Shown here: one piece after another, positions 1 through 6,367 of the stretch | Layout of the letters: each line of letters begins with the position of its first letter | Numbering within the stretch: the first letter of the stretch is position 1 | From: an uncultured Xanthobacteraceae bacterium | GTDB taxonomy: Bacteria; Pseudomonadota; Alphaproteobacteria; Rhizobiales; Xanthobacteraceae | Length of the DNA: 7,621 bases | NCBI GenBank assembly: GCA_955652195.1 | Contig: CATPBC010000396.1 | Span: 1-7,621, forward strand | Direction of reading: 5' to 3' | Notes under the pieces: model-generated | Database searches by the model: none | Told to the model about the DNA's origin: nothing | The model's input: the letters and a program-made list of their open reading frames with translations, nothing else | Made by a program: the position numbers and the translations under genes

Positions 1-305
1 ATGCTGTTGCCGATCGAAGACAGCGTGACCGCCGAGCCATAAGTGGCAAATCCCTTCACCGCAAAGATCGCGGCTGCGATCACGCCGATAACAACGATGC
101 CATGAAAATTTCGATTGACGTAGGCTTCGTTGGTCATCGTGCCAAGAAGATAGGCGGTGAGCGCGGTGGCCGCGGCAGCGATTCCCATCAAAGCGAAGGC
201 AATGGCGTAACGCGGCCAATAGCCGAGCGCTTCATCGACCAAAAGGCGCCGCACCAGCGCATAGGTCGAATATTGCTGCGATAGTTCGGCTGTTGCCGTT
301 ATCAT
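1..305 (-). CDS. MsbA-type ABC transporter permease/ATPase, N-terminal fragment
   Basis: Only the first 101 codons are present; the gene runs off the left edge. The visible part is the start of a type-IV ABC exporter transmembrane domain. A short cytoplasmic lead with an ALVRRLLVDEALGYW-like elbow helix (residues 16-30) is followed by a hydrophobic segment at about 33-55 and a second at about 68-88, separated by a short polar loop containing NEAYVNRNF. This pattern matches my memory of the lipid A exporter-like (MsbA family) proteins of Hyphomicrobiales. Family members are about 580-620 aa homodimeric half-transporters that flip lipid A-core or other lipid-linked glycans across the inner membrane. 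The nucleotide-binding domain lies outside the window, so Walker motifs cannot be checked. The ATG has the best ribosome binding site in the window, GAGGA at 316-312, 6 nt upstream. It lies 68 nt after galE on the same strand, so co-transcription is likely. The exact substrate is inferred from the neighbours. Confidence 0.8.
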   Translation of the reverse strand, partial: MITATAELSQQYSTYALVRRLLVDEALGYWPRYAIAFALMGIAAAATALTAYLLGTMTNEAYVNRNFHGIVVIGVIAAAIFAVKGFATYGSAVTLSSIGNS

Positions 306-321
306 TTCCAGTCCTCACCCC

Positions 322-340
322 GCTGCGGTATTGGCGCAGC
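322..340 (-). other. intercistronic GC hairpin upstream of the ABC transporter RBS
   Basis: On the minus strand GCTGCG, a 7-nt loop CCAATAC and CGCAGC form a perfect 6-bp GC-rich stem in the 68-nt gap between galE and the ABC transporter gene. The 3' arm ends 5 nt before the GAGGA ribosome binding site. There is no T-run after it, so it is a poor intrinsic terminator. An mRNA processing or stability element, or a modulator of translation of the downstream gene, is possible. Chance occurrence in GC-rich DNA cannot be excluded. Confidence 0.3.
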
Positions 341-373
341 CTTTCCGTTGCATGCCTGGATGGTTCGGAGTTT

Positions 374-1396
374 TCAAGCGGTTTCGACGAGGCCGCGGCT
401 GCGCGTATCGCGCGGGAACCGCGCCATGAGCTGACGTTCCCAGGCCAGCGCATGCGAGACGATCGTCGGCAAATCATCATAGCGTGGATGCCAGCCAAGC
501 GCATCGCGTATACGCTCGCTGGCGGCCACGATGCGAGCGGGGTCGCCGTCTCGCCGCGGCGCGTTCTCGACCTTGAAATCGATAGCCGACACACGCTTGA
601 CCGTTTCGATCACCTCACGAACGGAGAAACCGTGGCCATAGCCGCAATTGAGCGTCAGCGGGATTCCGCCGGACCGTAGATAGTGCAATGCCAGCTTATG
701 CGCATCAGCGAGATCGCTGACATGGATGTAATCGCGGATACAAGTACCATCGGCCGTCGGATAGTCGGTGCCGAAAATTTCGAGCTTTGGTCGCAATCCC
801 AAGGCTGTTTCGGCAGCGACCTTGATCAAATGCGTGGCGGCTGCGCTCGATTGCCCGGTGCGCCCTTGCGGATCGGCGCCGGCGACGTTGAAATAGCGCA
901 GGATGACATGGCCCATCCCATGGGCATGGCTTGCATCGCGCAGCATGGTTTCCGTCATCAGCTTCGACCAGCCATACGGCGAAATCGGCAGCGTCGGCGC
1001 ATCCTCGCCAATCGGAACCGCCGCCGGATTGCCGTAGACCGCGGCGGTGGAGGAAAAGACAAAATGGCGGATGCCGTTCCGGACCGCGGAGTCGATCAAA
1101 GCACGCGAATTGACGGTGTTATTGCGATAATAGCCCAGCGGGTCACGCACTGAATCCGGCACGACGATCGACGCAGCGAAATGGATGATCGAGTCCACTT
1201 CGTGGTCGCGGATCAGCCGCGCTACCAGCGCCTGATCTCCAGTTTCACCGATGACGAGCGGCGCGCCTTCGAAAACGGCCCAACGAAAGCCGGTGGAGAG
1301 GTCATCGAGCACTACGACGCGTTCACCGGCGTCGACCAGTTCATGAACCATTTGGCTGCCGATATAGCCGGCGCCGCCGGTGACCAGGAGTGCCAT
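374..1396 (-). CDS. galE: UDP-glucose 4-epimerase GalE
   Basis: This 340-aa cytoplasmic SDR enzyme interconverts UDP-glucose and UDP-galactose using bound NAD, and so supplies UDP-Gal for LPS core, O-antigen or exopolysaccharide. The Rossmann glycine motif GGAGYIG lies at residues 7-13. SSTAAVYG at 115-122 carries the catalytic Ser/Thr, and YGWSK at 141-145 gives the Tyr-x3-Lys pair. LRYFNVAGADPQGRTGQ (166-182) and the DGTCIRDYIHVSDLADAH stretch (216-233) are characteristic of GalE/ExoB. Length agrees with the usual 330-345 aa. The frame stays open 65 codons further upstream, to 1591, but that stretch overlaps the end of waaF and is not epimerase-like, so the ATG directly before the nucleotide-binding motif is chosen. 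A GGAGA lies 11 nt upstream of it, which is rather far. It sits 71 nt after waaF with no terminator seen, so they are probably one operon. A related UDP-sugar epimerase specificity is possible but less likely. Confidence 0.93.
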   Translation of the reverse strand: MALLVTGGAGYIGSQMVHELVDAGERVVVLDDLSTGFRWAVFEGAPLVIGETGDQALVARLIRDHEVDSIIHFAASIVVPDSVRDPLGYYRNNTVNSRALIDSAVRNGIRHFVFSSTAAVYGNPAAVPIGEDAPTLPISPYGWSKLMTETMLRDASHAHGMGHVILRYFNVAGADPQGRTGQSSAAATHLIKVAAETALGLRPKLEIFGTDYPTADGTCIRDYIHVSDLADAHKLALHYLRSGGIPLTLNCGYGHGFSVREVIETVKRVSAIDFKVENAPRRDGDPARIVAASERIRDALGWHPRYDDLPTIVSHALAWERQLMARFPRDTRSRGLVETA

Positions 1397-1467
1397 GAAT
1401 GCAACCGTCTCCGATTCTCTTCGCCTACAACAATGCCTTAAAAACGTGGTCGGCCCAGGTTTCGCCT

Positions 1468-2520
1468 TCAGGCCGCGGGAACAAGCGGGGCGAGGGCTTG
1501 GCGAACGGCGGCGAAGACTTGTTCCGGGGGGATATCGCGCATGCAGCGGTGATGAACGAGGCGGCAGGCCGGCTTGTGACATGGTCGGCAATCAAGTTTG
1601 CTGGCCGTCTCGATCGTTGCCGCAAGCGGATTGAGTGGTGCCCAATGCCAAGGGCTGGTCGGGCCGAAGATTCCGACAGTCGGGGTTCCGAGTGCGGCGG
1701 CGACATGCAGAAGTCCAGAATCGTTTGATACGGCCAAAGCCGCGGTGGCAAGCGCGAGGATCGCATTGCGCAGATCATTCCCCGTCAAATCGCGCGCCGT
1801 CGTATCGGCGATAATCTCACCGGCCAACGCTTTCTCCTCCGGCCCGCCGATCACCCAGACGTTGAGGCCTTCAGCGATGAGGCGACGCGTCAGCGCGGCA
1901 TAGGCGCTTGCCGGCCAGCGCTTCGACGGACCAACCGCACCGGGCGCCAGCGCGACCACGGGCCTGCCGTCCCCGGCGAGACCGCGCTCGCGCCGCCAAG
2001 TTTCGATCTCTGCGCGTGCGACTTTTAGCTCGGGCATTGGCCATTCGCGCGGAAGCTTGGCCGCAGCGGGCAGGGCCAATGCGGCACAGCGATCCACCAT
2101 GCGCGGCAGCCGTCGCTCGCCATGTCGCAAATCGTTGAGCAGGAAATAGCGTGCCTCGCCGACGAAACCGGTACGCTCTGGGATTCCAGCAAGAAACGGC
2201 GCCAAGACCGACTTCCAGGTGCGCGGCATGATGAGCGCCGTGCCATAATTTTCGCGCCGGAGACGCCGCGCCAGCGCCAGTTGATGCGTAAGAGCGAGAC
2301 GGCTGCGAGGTAGATCGAAGACAATCGACCGACGCAAGCCCGGCATGTAACCGGTCAGCGGGGCGCATAACGTGGTGGACAGGATGTCTACCGGCCGATT
2401 CGGGAATCGCGCGTTCAGTAGTTTGACCACCGAGTGGCAGCGCACGAAATCGCCGATCCACATGTACGGAACAATGAGAATGGGACCGCCGTCGTTTTCA
2501 AGTTTTGAGTAGCGATTCAT
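1468..2520 (-). CDS. waaF: LPS heptosyltransferase II (GT9)
   Basis: This GT9 (GT-B fold) transferase adds the second L-glycero-D-manno-heptose of the LPS inner core from ADP-heptose, at the cytoplasmic face of the inner membrane. The N-terminal domain opens with ILIVPYMWIGDFVRCHS (14-30), where Asp24 is the family's catalytic-base position. MPRTWKSVLAPFLAGIPERT (98-117) and the following GEARYFLLNDLR are typical of WaaF. In the C-terminal domain, KRWP at 200-203 contributes the phosphate-binding Lys, and SNDSGLLHVAAALGTPTVGI (265-284) with the following FGPT forms the ADP-heptose site. A C-x2-C-x4-C-x6-C cluster lies at 311-326. The 350-aa length fits the family. An ATG at 2571 would add 17 residues and has GGGAAG a few bases upstream; the internal ATG at 2520 is preferred because family proteins begin close to the first beta strand, but it lacks a clear ribosome binding site. 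It is the first gene of the leftward operon. Confusion with WaaC is the main alternative; the motifs favour WaaF. Confidence 0.9.
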   Translation of the reverse strand: MNRYSKLENDGGPILIVPYMWIGDFVRCHSVVKLLNARFPNRPVDILSTTLCAPLTGYMPGLRRSIVFDLPRSRLALTHQLALARRLRRENYGTALIMPRTWKSVLAPFLAGIPERTGFVGEARYFLLNDLRHGERRLPRMVDRCAALALPAAAKLPREWPMPELKVARAEIETWRRERGLAGDGRPVVALAPGAVGPSKRWPASAYAALTRRLIAEGLNVWVIGGPEEKALAGEIIADTTARDLTGNDLRNAILALATAALAVSNDSGLLHVAAALGTPTVGIFGPTSPWHWAPLNPLAATIETASKLDCRPCHKPACRLVHHRCMRDIPPEQVFAAVRQALAPLVPAA

Positions 2521-2722
2521 TGCTGCGACCGAAGCTCGCTCGGTTTGCAATTTTTTGGCGCGGCAATGCATTCGCGAGGCTTCCCGGCCTCAGCACGACT
2601 ACCCGGCGGCCGTCGCACCGGTGCAATCACTCTGCGCGCCAGCAGTGCCGTGAAAATCGCAGGGCTGAACCGTTGAATGGTTTGCATTTGTTCTCTGGTG
2701 GGAAGAGGTGAGGGCGCAGCGG

Positions 2723-2750
2723 ATTATAGCCCAGGCGGGGGGTTTGCGAA
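2723..2750 (-). promoter_or_regulatory. candidate sigma70 promoter for waaF-galE operon
   Basis: Reading leftward, TTCGCA (2750-2745, 4 of 6 matches to TTGACA) is followed by a 16-bp spacer and a perfect TATAAT (2728-2723). Transcription would start near 2716 and leave a leader of about 195 nt before the waaF ATG, or about 145 nt if the upstream ATG is used. The -10 box is strong. The -35 and the spacer are only acceptable, and the spacer is unusually GC-rich with a run of six Cs. Confidence 0.4.
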
Positions 2751-2802
2751 TTCACCATCAGGGCTGCGCAACTCTTTGAGAACATTAGTGGTATGCTCAT
2801 TT

Positions 2803-2820
2803 ACGTCAACTCACGTTAAC
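2803..2820. promoter_or_regulatory. paired direct repeat, possible regulator binding site
   Basis: ACGTCAAC (2803-2810) is repeated as ACGTTAAC (2813-2820), with 7 of 8 bases identical and start points 10 bp apart, one helical turn. The same bases also form an imperfect inverted repeat (GTCAAC and GTTAAC). Tandem sites with 10-11 bp periodicity are typical of OmpR/PhoB-type response regulators. The site lies about 75 bp upstream of the candidate waaF -10 box and about 135 bp before hldD, so it could act on either gene. No regulator is encoded nearby and the identity is unknown. Confidence 0.3.
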
Positions 2821-2851
2821 CATCAGTGGAATTCGGCCCTACTTCTGCGAG

Positions 2852-2892
2852 TTGCCCGACAGGCAAGTCTGGGGCAAAGCTCTGGGGCAAAG
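2852..2892 (+). repeat. GGCAA repeat cluster with small inverted repeat, hldD leader
   Basis: TTGCC (2852-2856) and GGCAA (2862-2866) form a 5-bp stem with a 5-nt loop. This is followed by two exact copies of the 12-mer TCTGGGGCAAAG (2868-2879 and 2881-2892), one base apart. A further GGCAAAG occurs at 2910-2916. The TTGCCC arm at 2852-2857 can pair with the GGGCAA in either 12-mer, so mutually exclusive foldings are possible in a leader transcript. The sequence also resembles short TTGCCCGACGGGCAA-type palindromes that I remember as dispersed in Bradyrhizobium intergenic DNA; that resemblance is from memory only. Confidence 0.4.
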
Positions 2893-2954
2893 GTGCGGTA
2901 CCGACGATCGGCAAAGGGGCCTGATCGATCCTTCAAACCGGTTTTAAAGTATCG

Positions 2955-3935
2955 ATGTTGCTGGTCACCGGCGGGGCCGGGTTTATCGGATCGAATGTGG
3001 TTGCCAGCCTCAATGAGGCCGGGTGCGCCGATGTCGCCGTCAGCGATGTCCTCGGCAGCGACGATAAATGGCGCAATCTCGCTCGCCGGCAGATTGCCGA
3101 TTTCGTTCCGCCGACGGAACTTCGGCAATGGCTCGAAGGCCGAAAACTCGAGGCGGTGATCCATCTCGGCGCGATCTCGTCGACGACCGCGCGGGACGGC
3201 GACGCCGTCATGGAAAACAATTTCCGGCTATCGCTGCGGTTGCTCGACTGGTGCGCTGCTACCCGCACCCCATTCATTTATGCCTCCTCGGCAGCGACCT
3301 ATGGTGACGGCGGCGAGGGCTATTGCGACGATTGGGCGGCAGGCGCGCTCAAACGCCTGAGGCCGATGAATCTCTACGGCTGGAGCAAGCAACTGTTCGA
3401 TCTTGCCGTCGTCGAGCGTGCTCGCCGTGGCGACAAGCTCCCGCCGCAATGGGCGGGTCTGAAGTTTTTCAATGTATTCGGCCCTAATGAATACCACAAA
3501 GGCGAGATGATGAGCCTTGTGGCCAAGCGGTTCGACGATGCCAAGTCCGGCAAACCGATCCGCCTGTTCAAGTCGCATCGCGCCGGCATCGCCGACGGCG
3601 AGCAGAAACGTGATTTCATCTATGTCGATGATGCGATCGCGGTGGTGCGTTGGCTGGTCGAGACGCCGGCCGTCTCGGGCATCTTCAATGTCGGCACTGG
3701 CGTAGCACGCAGCTTTCGCGACTTGATGCACGCCATGTTCGCCGCGCTCGGCCGGCCCCCTGCGATCGAGTATATCGACATGCCGGCCGCGATCCGCGAA
3801 AGTTATCAGTATTTTACCCAAGCCGATGCCGCAAACCTGCGGCGCGCCGGCTATAATGCGGACTTCACGCCGCTCGAAACAGCGGTGAAACACTACGTCG
3901 ATTGTTATCTCGATCGTGCCGATCGCTATCGCTGA
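2955..3935 (+). CDS. hldD: ADP-L-glycero-D-manno-heptose 6-epimerase
   Basis: HldD (RfaD/GmhD) performs the last step of the nucleotide-heptose pathway, inverting C6 of ADP-D-glycero-D-manno-heptose to give the L,D form used by WaaC and WaaF. It is an SDR enzyme using NADP. The Rossmann motif GGAGFIG is at residues 6-12. SSAATYG (111-117) and YGWSK (141-145, Tyr141/Lys145) form the active site. [20 protein letters not shown] (171-190) is diagnostic for HldD rather than GalE, as is the [10 protein letters not shown] stretch (218-227). The 326-aa length is normal. The ATG is the only possible start after an in-frame TGA at 2922-2924 and places the first beta strand at residue 1, as in homologues. 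No proper Shine-Dalgarno is visible (only AAAG at 2946-2949), so initiation may be weak or leaderless-like. It heads the rightward operon, 38 bp before hldE. Confidence 0.94.
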   Translation: MLLVTGGAGFIGSNVVASLNEAGCADVAVSDVLGSDDKWRNLARRQIADFVPPTELRQWLEGRKLEAVIHLGAISSTTARDGDAVMENNFRLSLRLLDWCAATRTPFIYASSAATYGDGGEGYCDDWAAGALKRLRPMNLYGWSKQLFDLAVVERARRGDKLPPQWAGLKFFNVFGPNEYHKGEMMSLVAKRFDDAKSGKPIRLFKSHRAGIADGEQKRDFIYVDDAIAVVRWLVETPAVSGIFNVGTGVARSFRDLMHAMFAALGRPPAIEYIDMPAAIRESYQYFTQADAANLRRAGYNADFTPLETAVKHYVDCYLDRADRYR

Positions 3936-3973
3936 GCACGGTCATGGCGCTTAGGGGCTCGGCGGCAACAGCT

Positions 3974-5461
3974 ATGTTCGATTTTGAGGAAGCGCTGAAG
4001 CTTGTGGCGAAGCAGACCGTGCTCTGCGTCGGCGATCTCATGCTCGACGATTTCGTCTATGGCGAGGTGAGCCGCATTTCGCCGGAGGCGCCGACGCCGG
4101 TGCTGGCGGTCGCGCGCAGCGAGATCGAGATCGGCGGCGCCGGCAACGTTGCTCGCAATATCGGCGCGCTTGGCGCGCACTGCATCTTTGTCGGCCTCAT
4201 CGGCAAGGATGACGCGGCGCGCACATTGTCCGATGCGTTTGCCAAGCTCAATGGTTCGGTTAGTCCGCATCTCGTGATCGAAGCGGGCCGCCATACGACG
4301 CGCAAGGTGCGCTTCGTTTCCGAGCATCACTCCGCGCATCTCGTGCGCGCGGATTGGGAAACGGCGCGGCCGGCGAGCGCCACCAGCGAGGCGGCCGTGA
4401 TCGCGCATGCCGAGGCGGCATTACCGCAATGCGGCGCAGTAGTGTTGTCCGATTATGCCAAAGGAGTGCTGACGCCGCACGTCATCCGCGCGATCATCGA
4501 TCGCGCACGCCAACTCGGCAAACCGGTCGTGGTCGATCCGAAAAGCCACGATTACAGCATTTACCGGGGTACGACGCTGATCACGCCCAATCGCCAGGAG
4601 CTCGGCGTTGCTGTGCATCGCCCGGTTTCGACAGAGGCGGAGGTCGCCAAAGCCGCAGCCGAACTTGGCCGGATGGTCGGCAGCGACGCAGTGCTGGTCA
4701 CGCGCAGCGAGCAGGGCATGACACTGCACGTGGAGGGGCACCCGCCGCTCCATATTCCTGCTTATCCAGTAAAAGTGCGCGACGTCTCCGGCGCCGGCGA
4801 TACCGTGGCCGCGGTGATGGCGGTCCTGCTTGCCATCAAAGCGCCGTTCGACGCCGCGATGCGCGCTGCAAACGCCGCGGCCGCAGTAGTGGTTGGCAAA
4901 CGCGGCACCGCGACGGTGAGCTTGACCGAATTGCGTCACCGCATTCTGCCCTCAGCCTCGCTCGCGCCCGAGGATAAGATCGTGTTCGATTGGGCCATGC
5001 TCGACGAACGACTGGAAGAGTGGCGGCGCCACGGATTGCGTATTGGCTTCACCAATGGCTGTTTCGATCTCCTGCATCGCGGGCACGTAAAGCTATTGGC
5101 GGAAGCGCGCGCCGCCTGCGATCGGCTGGTGGTCGGTCTCAACAGCGATGGTTCGACGACCAGGCTCAAAGGTCGAGGCCGGCCAATCAATCCGGCTGAG
5201 GGTCGCGCCGAAGTGCTTGCGGCACTGGAGGCGATCGATCTTGTCGTGGTTTTCGACGAGGACACGCCACTCGAATTGATCAAACGCGTGCGCCCGGCTG
5301 TGCTCGTCAAGGGCGCCGATTACACGCGCGAGGAGGTGGTGGGTCGCGAAGTGGTGGAAAAGGCCGGGGGCGACGTGGTGCTGGTGGACTTGGTGCCCGG
5401 TCACTCGACCACGGCGATCGTCGAGCGCGCGCGGCCGGTGAAACAAGCCGTCGAGGACTAA
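3974..5461 (+). CDS. hldE: bifunctional heptose-7-phosphate kinase / heptose-1-phosphate adenylyltransferase
   Basis: HldE (RfaE) catalyses two cytoplasmic steps of ADP-heptose synthesis: ATP-dependent C1 phosphorylation of D-glycero-D-manno-heptose-7-P, and, after GmhB removes the 7-phosphate, AMP transfer to heptose-1-P. The PfkB/ribokinase domain (about 10-325) shows [20 protein letters not shown] (22-41), GGAGNVARN (54-62) and the nucleotide/catalytic loop SGAGDT (272-277, base Asp276). The nucleotidyltransferase domain (about 355-488) shows [11 protein letters not shown] (361-371) with the HxGH signature at 368-371, GRPIN at 402-406, KGADY at 446-450 and the terminal STT at 478-480. Both domains appear intact, and 495 aa is close to the usual 475-490. 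ATGs at 3944 (505 aa) and 3902 (519 aa, overlapping hldD) are in frame. I choose 3974 because MFDFEEAL aligns with the start I remember for Rhodopseudomonas-type homologues. None of the three has a strong ribosome binding site, so coupling to hldD translation is plausible. Confidence 0.94.
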   Translation: MFDFEEALKLVAKQTVLCVGDLMLDDFVYGEVSRISPEAPTPVLAVARSEIEIGGAGNVARNIGALGAHCIFVGLIGKDDAARTLSDAFAKLNGSVSPHLVIEAGRHTTRKVRFVSEHHSAHLVRADWETARPASATSEAAVIAHAEAALPQCGAVVLSDYAKGVLTPHVIRAIIDRARQLGKPVVVDPKSHDYSIYRGTTLITPNRQELGVAVHRPVSTEAEVAKAAAELGRMVGSDAVLVTRSEQGMTLHVEGHPPLHIPAYPVKVRDVSGAGDTVAAVMAVLLAIKAPFDAAMRAANAAAAVVVGKRGTATVSLTELRHRILPSASLAPEDKIVFDWAMLDERLEEWRRHGLRIGFTNGCFDLLHRGHVKLLAEARAACDRLVVGLNSDGSTTRLKGRGRPINPAEGRAEVLAALEAIDLVVVFDEDTPLELIKRVRPAVLVKGADYTREEVVGREVVEKAGGDVVLVDLVPGHSTTAIVERARPVKQAVED

Positions 5462-5465
5462 TCGT

Positions 5466-5507
5466 ATGCGGACCGTTGCCCCGCTGCCTGCGAGCGTTGG
5501 GTCGTGA
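5466..5507 (+). CDS. possible 13-codon leader ORF coupled to the GT2 gene
   Basis: An ATG 4 nt after the hldE stop opens a 13-codon frame (MRTVAPLPASVGS) whose TGA (5505-5507) overlaps the GTG start of the glycosyltransferase gene (5504-5506) as GTGA. This is the geometry of a translational-coupling minicistron, useful where the following gene has a GTG start and no good Shine-Dalgarno. There is no conserved-protein evidence and it has no clear ribosome binding site of its own. Chance is a serious alternative. Confidence 0.15.
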   Translation: MRTVAPLPASVGS

Positions 5508-6367
5508 GCGGCGCCTCCCTCATTTCGGTTATCGTCACCACGTATAACCGCGAGGACGCGCTGGACGCGGTCCTACGTGCGCTCGGCGCCCAATCGGATC
5601 AAAACTTCGAAATCATCATTGCTGACGACGGTTCGGGTCCTGACACCACTAGCCTGATCGAGAGTTGGAAGCCACGCCTGGCCATGCCGCTCAAGCATGT
5701 TCGCCACGAACACCGCGGCTTTCGCGGCGGCGAGATCCGCAACCGCGGCATTCGCGCCGGCGCCGGCGCGCTGTGCATTTTCCTCGACGGTGATTGTGTG
5801 GCGAGACCCGATTTTATCGCCGCGCATCGGCGGCTTTATGAGCCGGGCTGGTTCGTGACCGGCAATCGCATCTTGTTGTCACGCGAGCTAACCGCGGCCA
5901 TTCTGGCGCAAGGATTGGCGCCGCAAATGTGGAGTTTTGCTACGCTCCTGCGCCAGCGGCTAAGCGGCGGCATCAATCGCCTGGCGCCGGCGGCGCATCT
6001 ACCGCTCGGCCCATTGCGCAAGCTGCACAGCGCAAGTTGGCGCGGCGCGCAGACCTGCAACCTGGCTGTGGCGCGCAGCGATCTTGATCGCGTCGACGGC
6101 TTCGATAACGCCTTTGTCGGTTGGGGTTTGGAGGATTCCGATCTCGTCGTTCGGCTTCTGCGCGCCGGCGTGCGTCGTAAGGATGGACGATTTGCTACTG
6201 GCGTGTTGCATCTGTGGCATCCATGGAATGACCGCGCGCAATTTGCGGCTAATCGCCAACGGCTCGACGAGACGATCGACGGCACCCGTGTGTGTGCTCT
6301 GCGCGGATTGTCGGCGCTTCCCAGTGAAGACGAAATGTCCACGCATTCCTCGATGGCGCAGCAATGA
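5504..6367 (+). CDS. GT2 family glycosyltransferase, probably core/surface polysaccharide
   Basis: This 287-aa GT-A enzyme transfers a sugar from a nucleotide donor; neither donor nor acceptor can be read from the sequence. SVIVTTYNRED (8-18) is the classic GT2 start. DDG at 41-43 binds the nucleotide, and FLDGDC (93-98) holds the metal-binding DxD. RGGEIRNRG (74-82) is also typical. A C-terminal GWGLEDSDL (206-214) resembles the galactosyltransferase-type region (Glyco_transf_7C) with its ED catalytic pair, followed by HLWHP at 236-240. I see no membrane segment, so it is probably a peripheral cytoplasmic enzyme. The start is GTG: no other start codon lies between it and the hldE stop in this frame, and it places the first strand correctly. 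The stop overlaps the next ATG as ATGA. Its position between hldE and a GT9 gene points to LPS core assembly, and galE nearby makes a galactose donor conceivable but unproven. Confidence 0.85.
   Translation: MSGASLISVIVTTYNREDALDAVLRALGAQSDQNFEIIIADDGSGPDTTSLIESWKPRLAMPLKHVRHEHRGFRGGEIRNRGIRAGAGALCIFLDGDCVARPDFIAAHRRLYEPGWFVTGNRILLSRELTAAILAQGLAPQMWSFATLLRQRLSGGINRLAPAAHLPLGPLRKLHSASWRGAQTCNLAVARSDLDRVDGFDNAFVGWGLEDSDLVVRLLRAGVRRKDGRFATGVLHLWHPWNDRAQFAANRQRLDETIDGTRVCALRGLSALPSEDEMSTHSSMAQQ

Larger units (their letters stand above)
2521..2954. other. divergent intergenic regulatory region
   Basis: These 434 bp separate the divergent waaF and hldD genes and hold no ORF I would call a gene. 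The waaF-proximal part (about 2521-2700) may be a long 5' leader or may encode a slightly longer WaaF N-terminus, starting at 2571. The centre carries the candidate minus-strand promoter and the direct repeats listed separately. The hldD-proximal part (2850-2916) is rich in GGCAA motifs. No convincing plus-strand promoter was found. Base composition in the centre (about 2770-2825) is noticeably more AT-rich than the flanking genes, as expected for a promoter region. Confidence 0.7.

Noticed and set aside
1397..1467. Possible terminator or promoter between waaF and galE
   Set aside because: No stable inverted repeat and no recognisable -35/-10 pair on the minus strand; the gap looks like a plain operon spacer.
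1871..2461. 196-codon minus-strand frame overlapping waaF in another frame
   Set aside because: WaaF in the adjacent frame has the full set of GT9 motifs; this frame has none.
2776..2805. Possible plus-strand promoter for hldD (TTGAGA with TTTACG)
   Set aside because: The -10 match is poor for any spacer of 16-18 bp, and the better TATGCT at 2792-2797 is only 10 bp from TTGAGA, too close. Not supported well enough to annotate.
3228..3893. 221-codon open frame antisense to hldD
   Set aside because: It lies entirely inside hldD on the opposite strand; HldD shows all family motifs, while the antisense product has no recognisable motif and a composition typical of GC-rich shadow frames.
4354..4977. 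207-codon plus-strand frame inside hldE in another frame
   Set aside because: Arg/Gly-rich frameshifted reading of hldE; HldE is intact with no sign of a frameshift.
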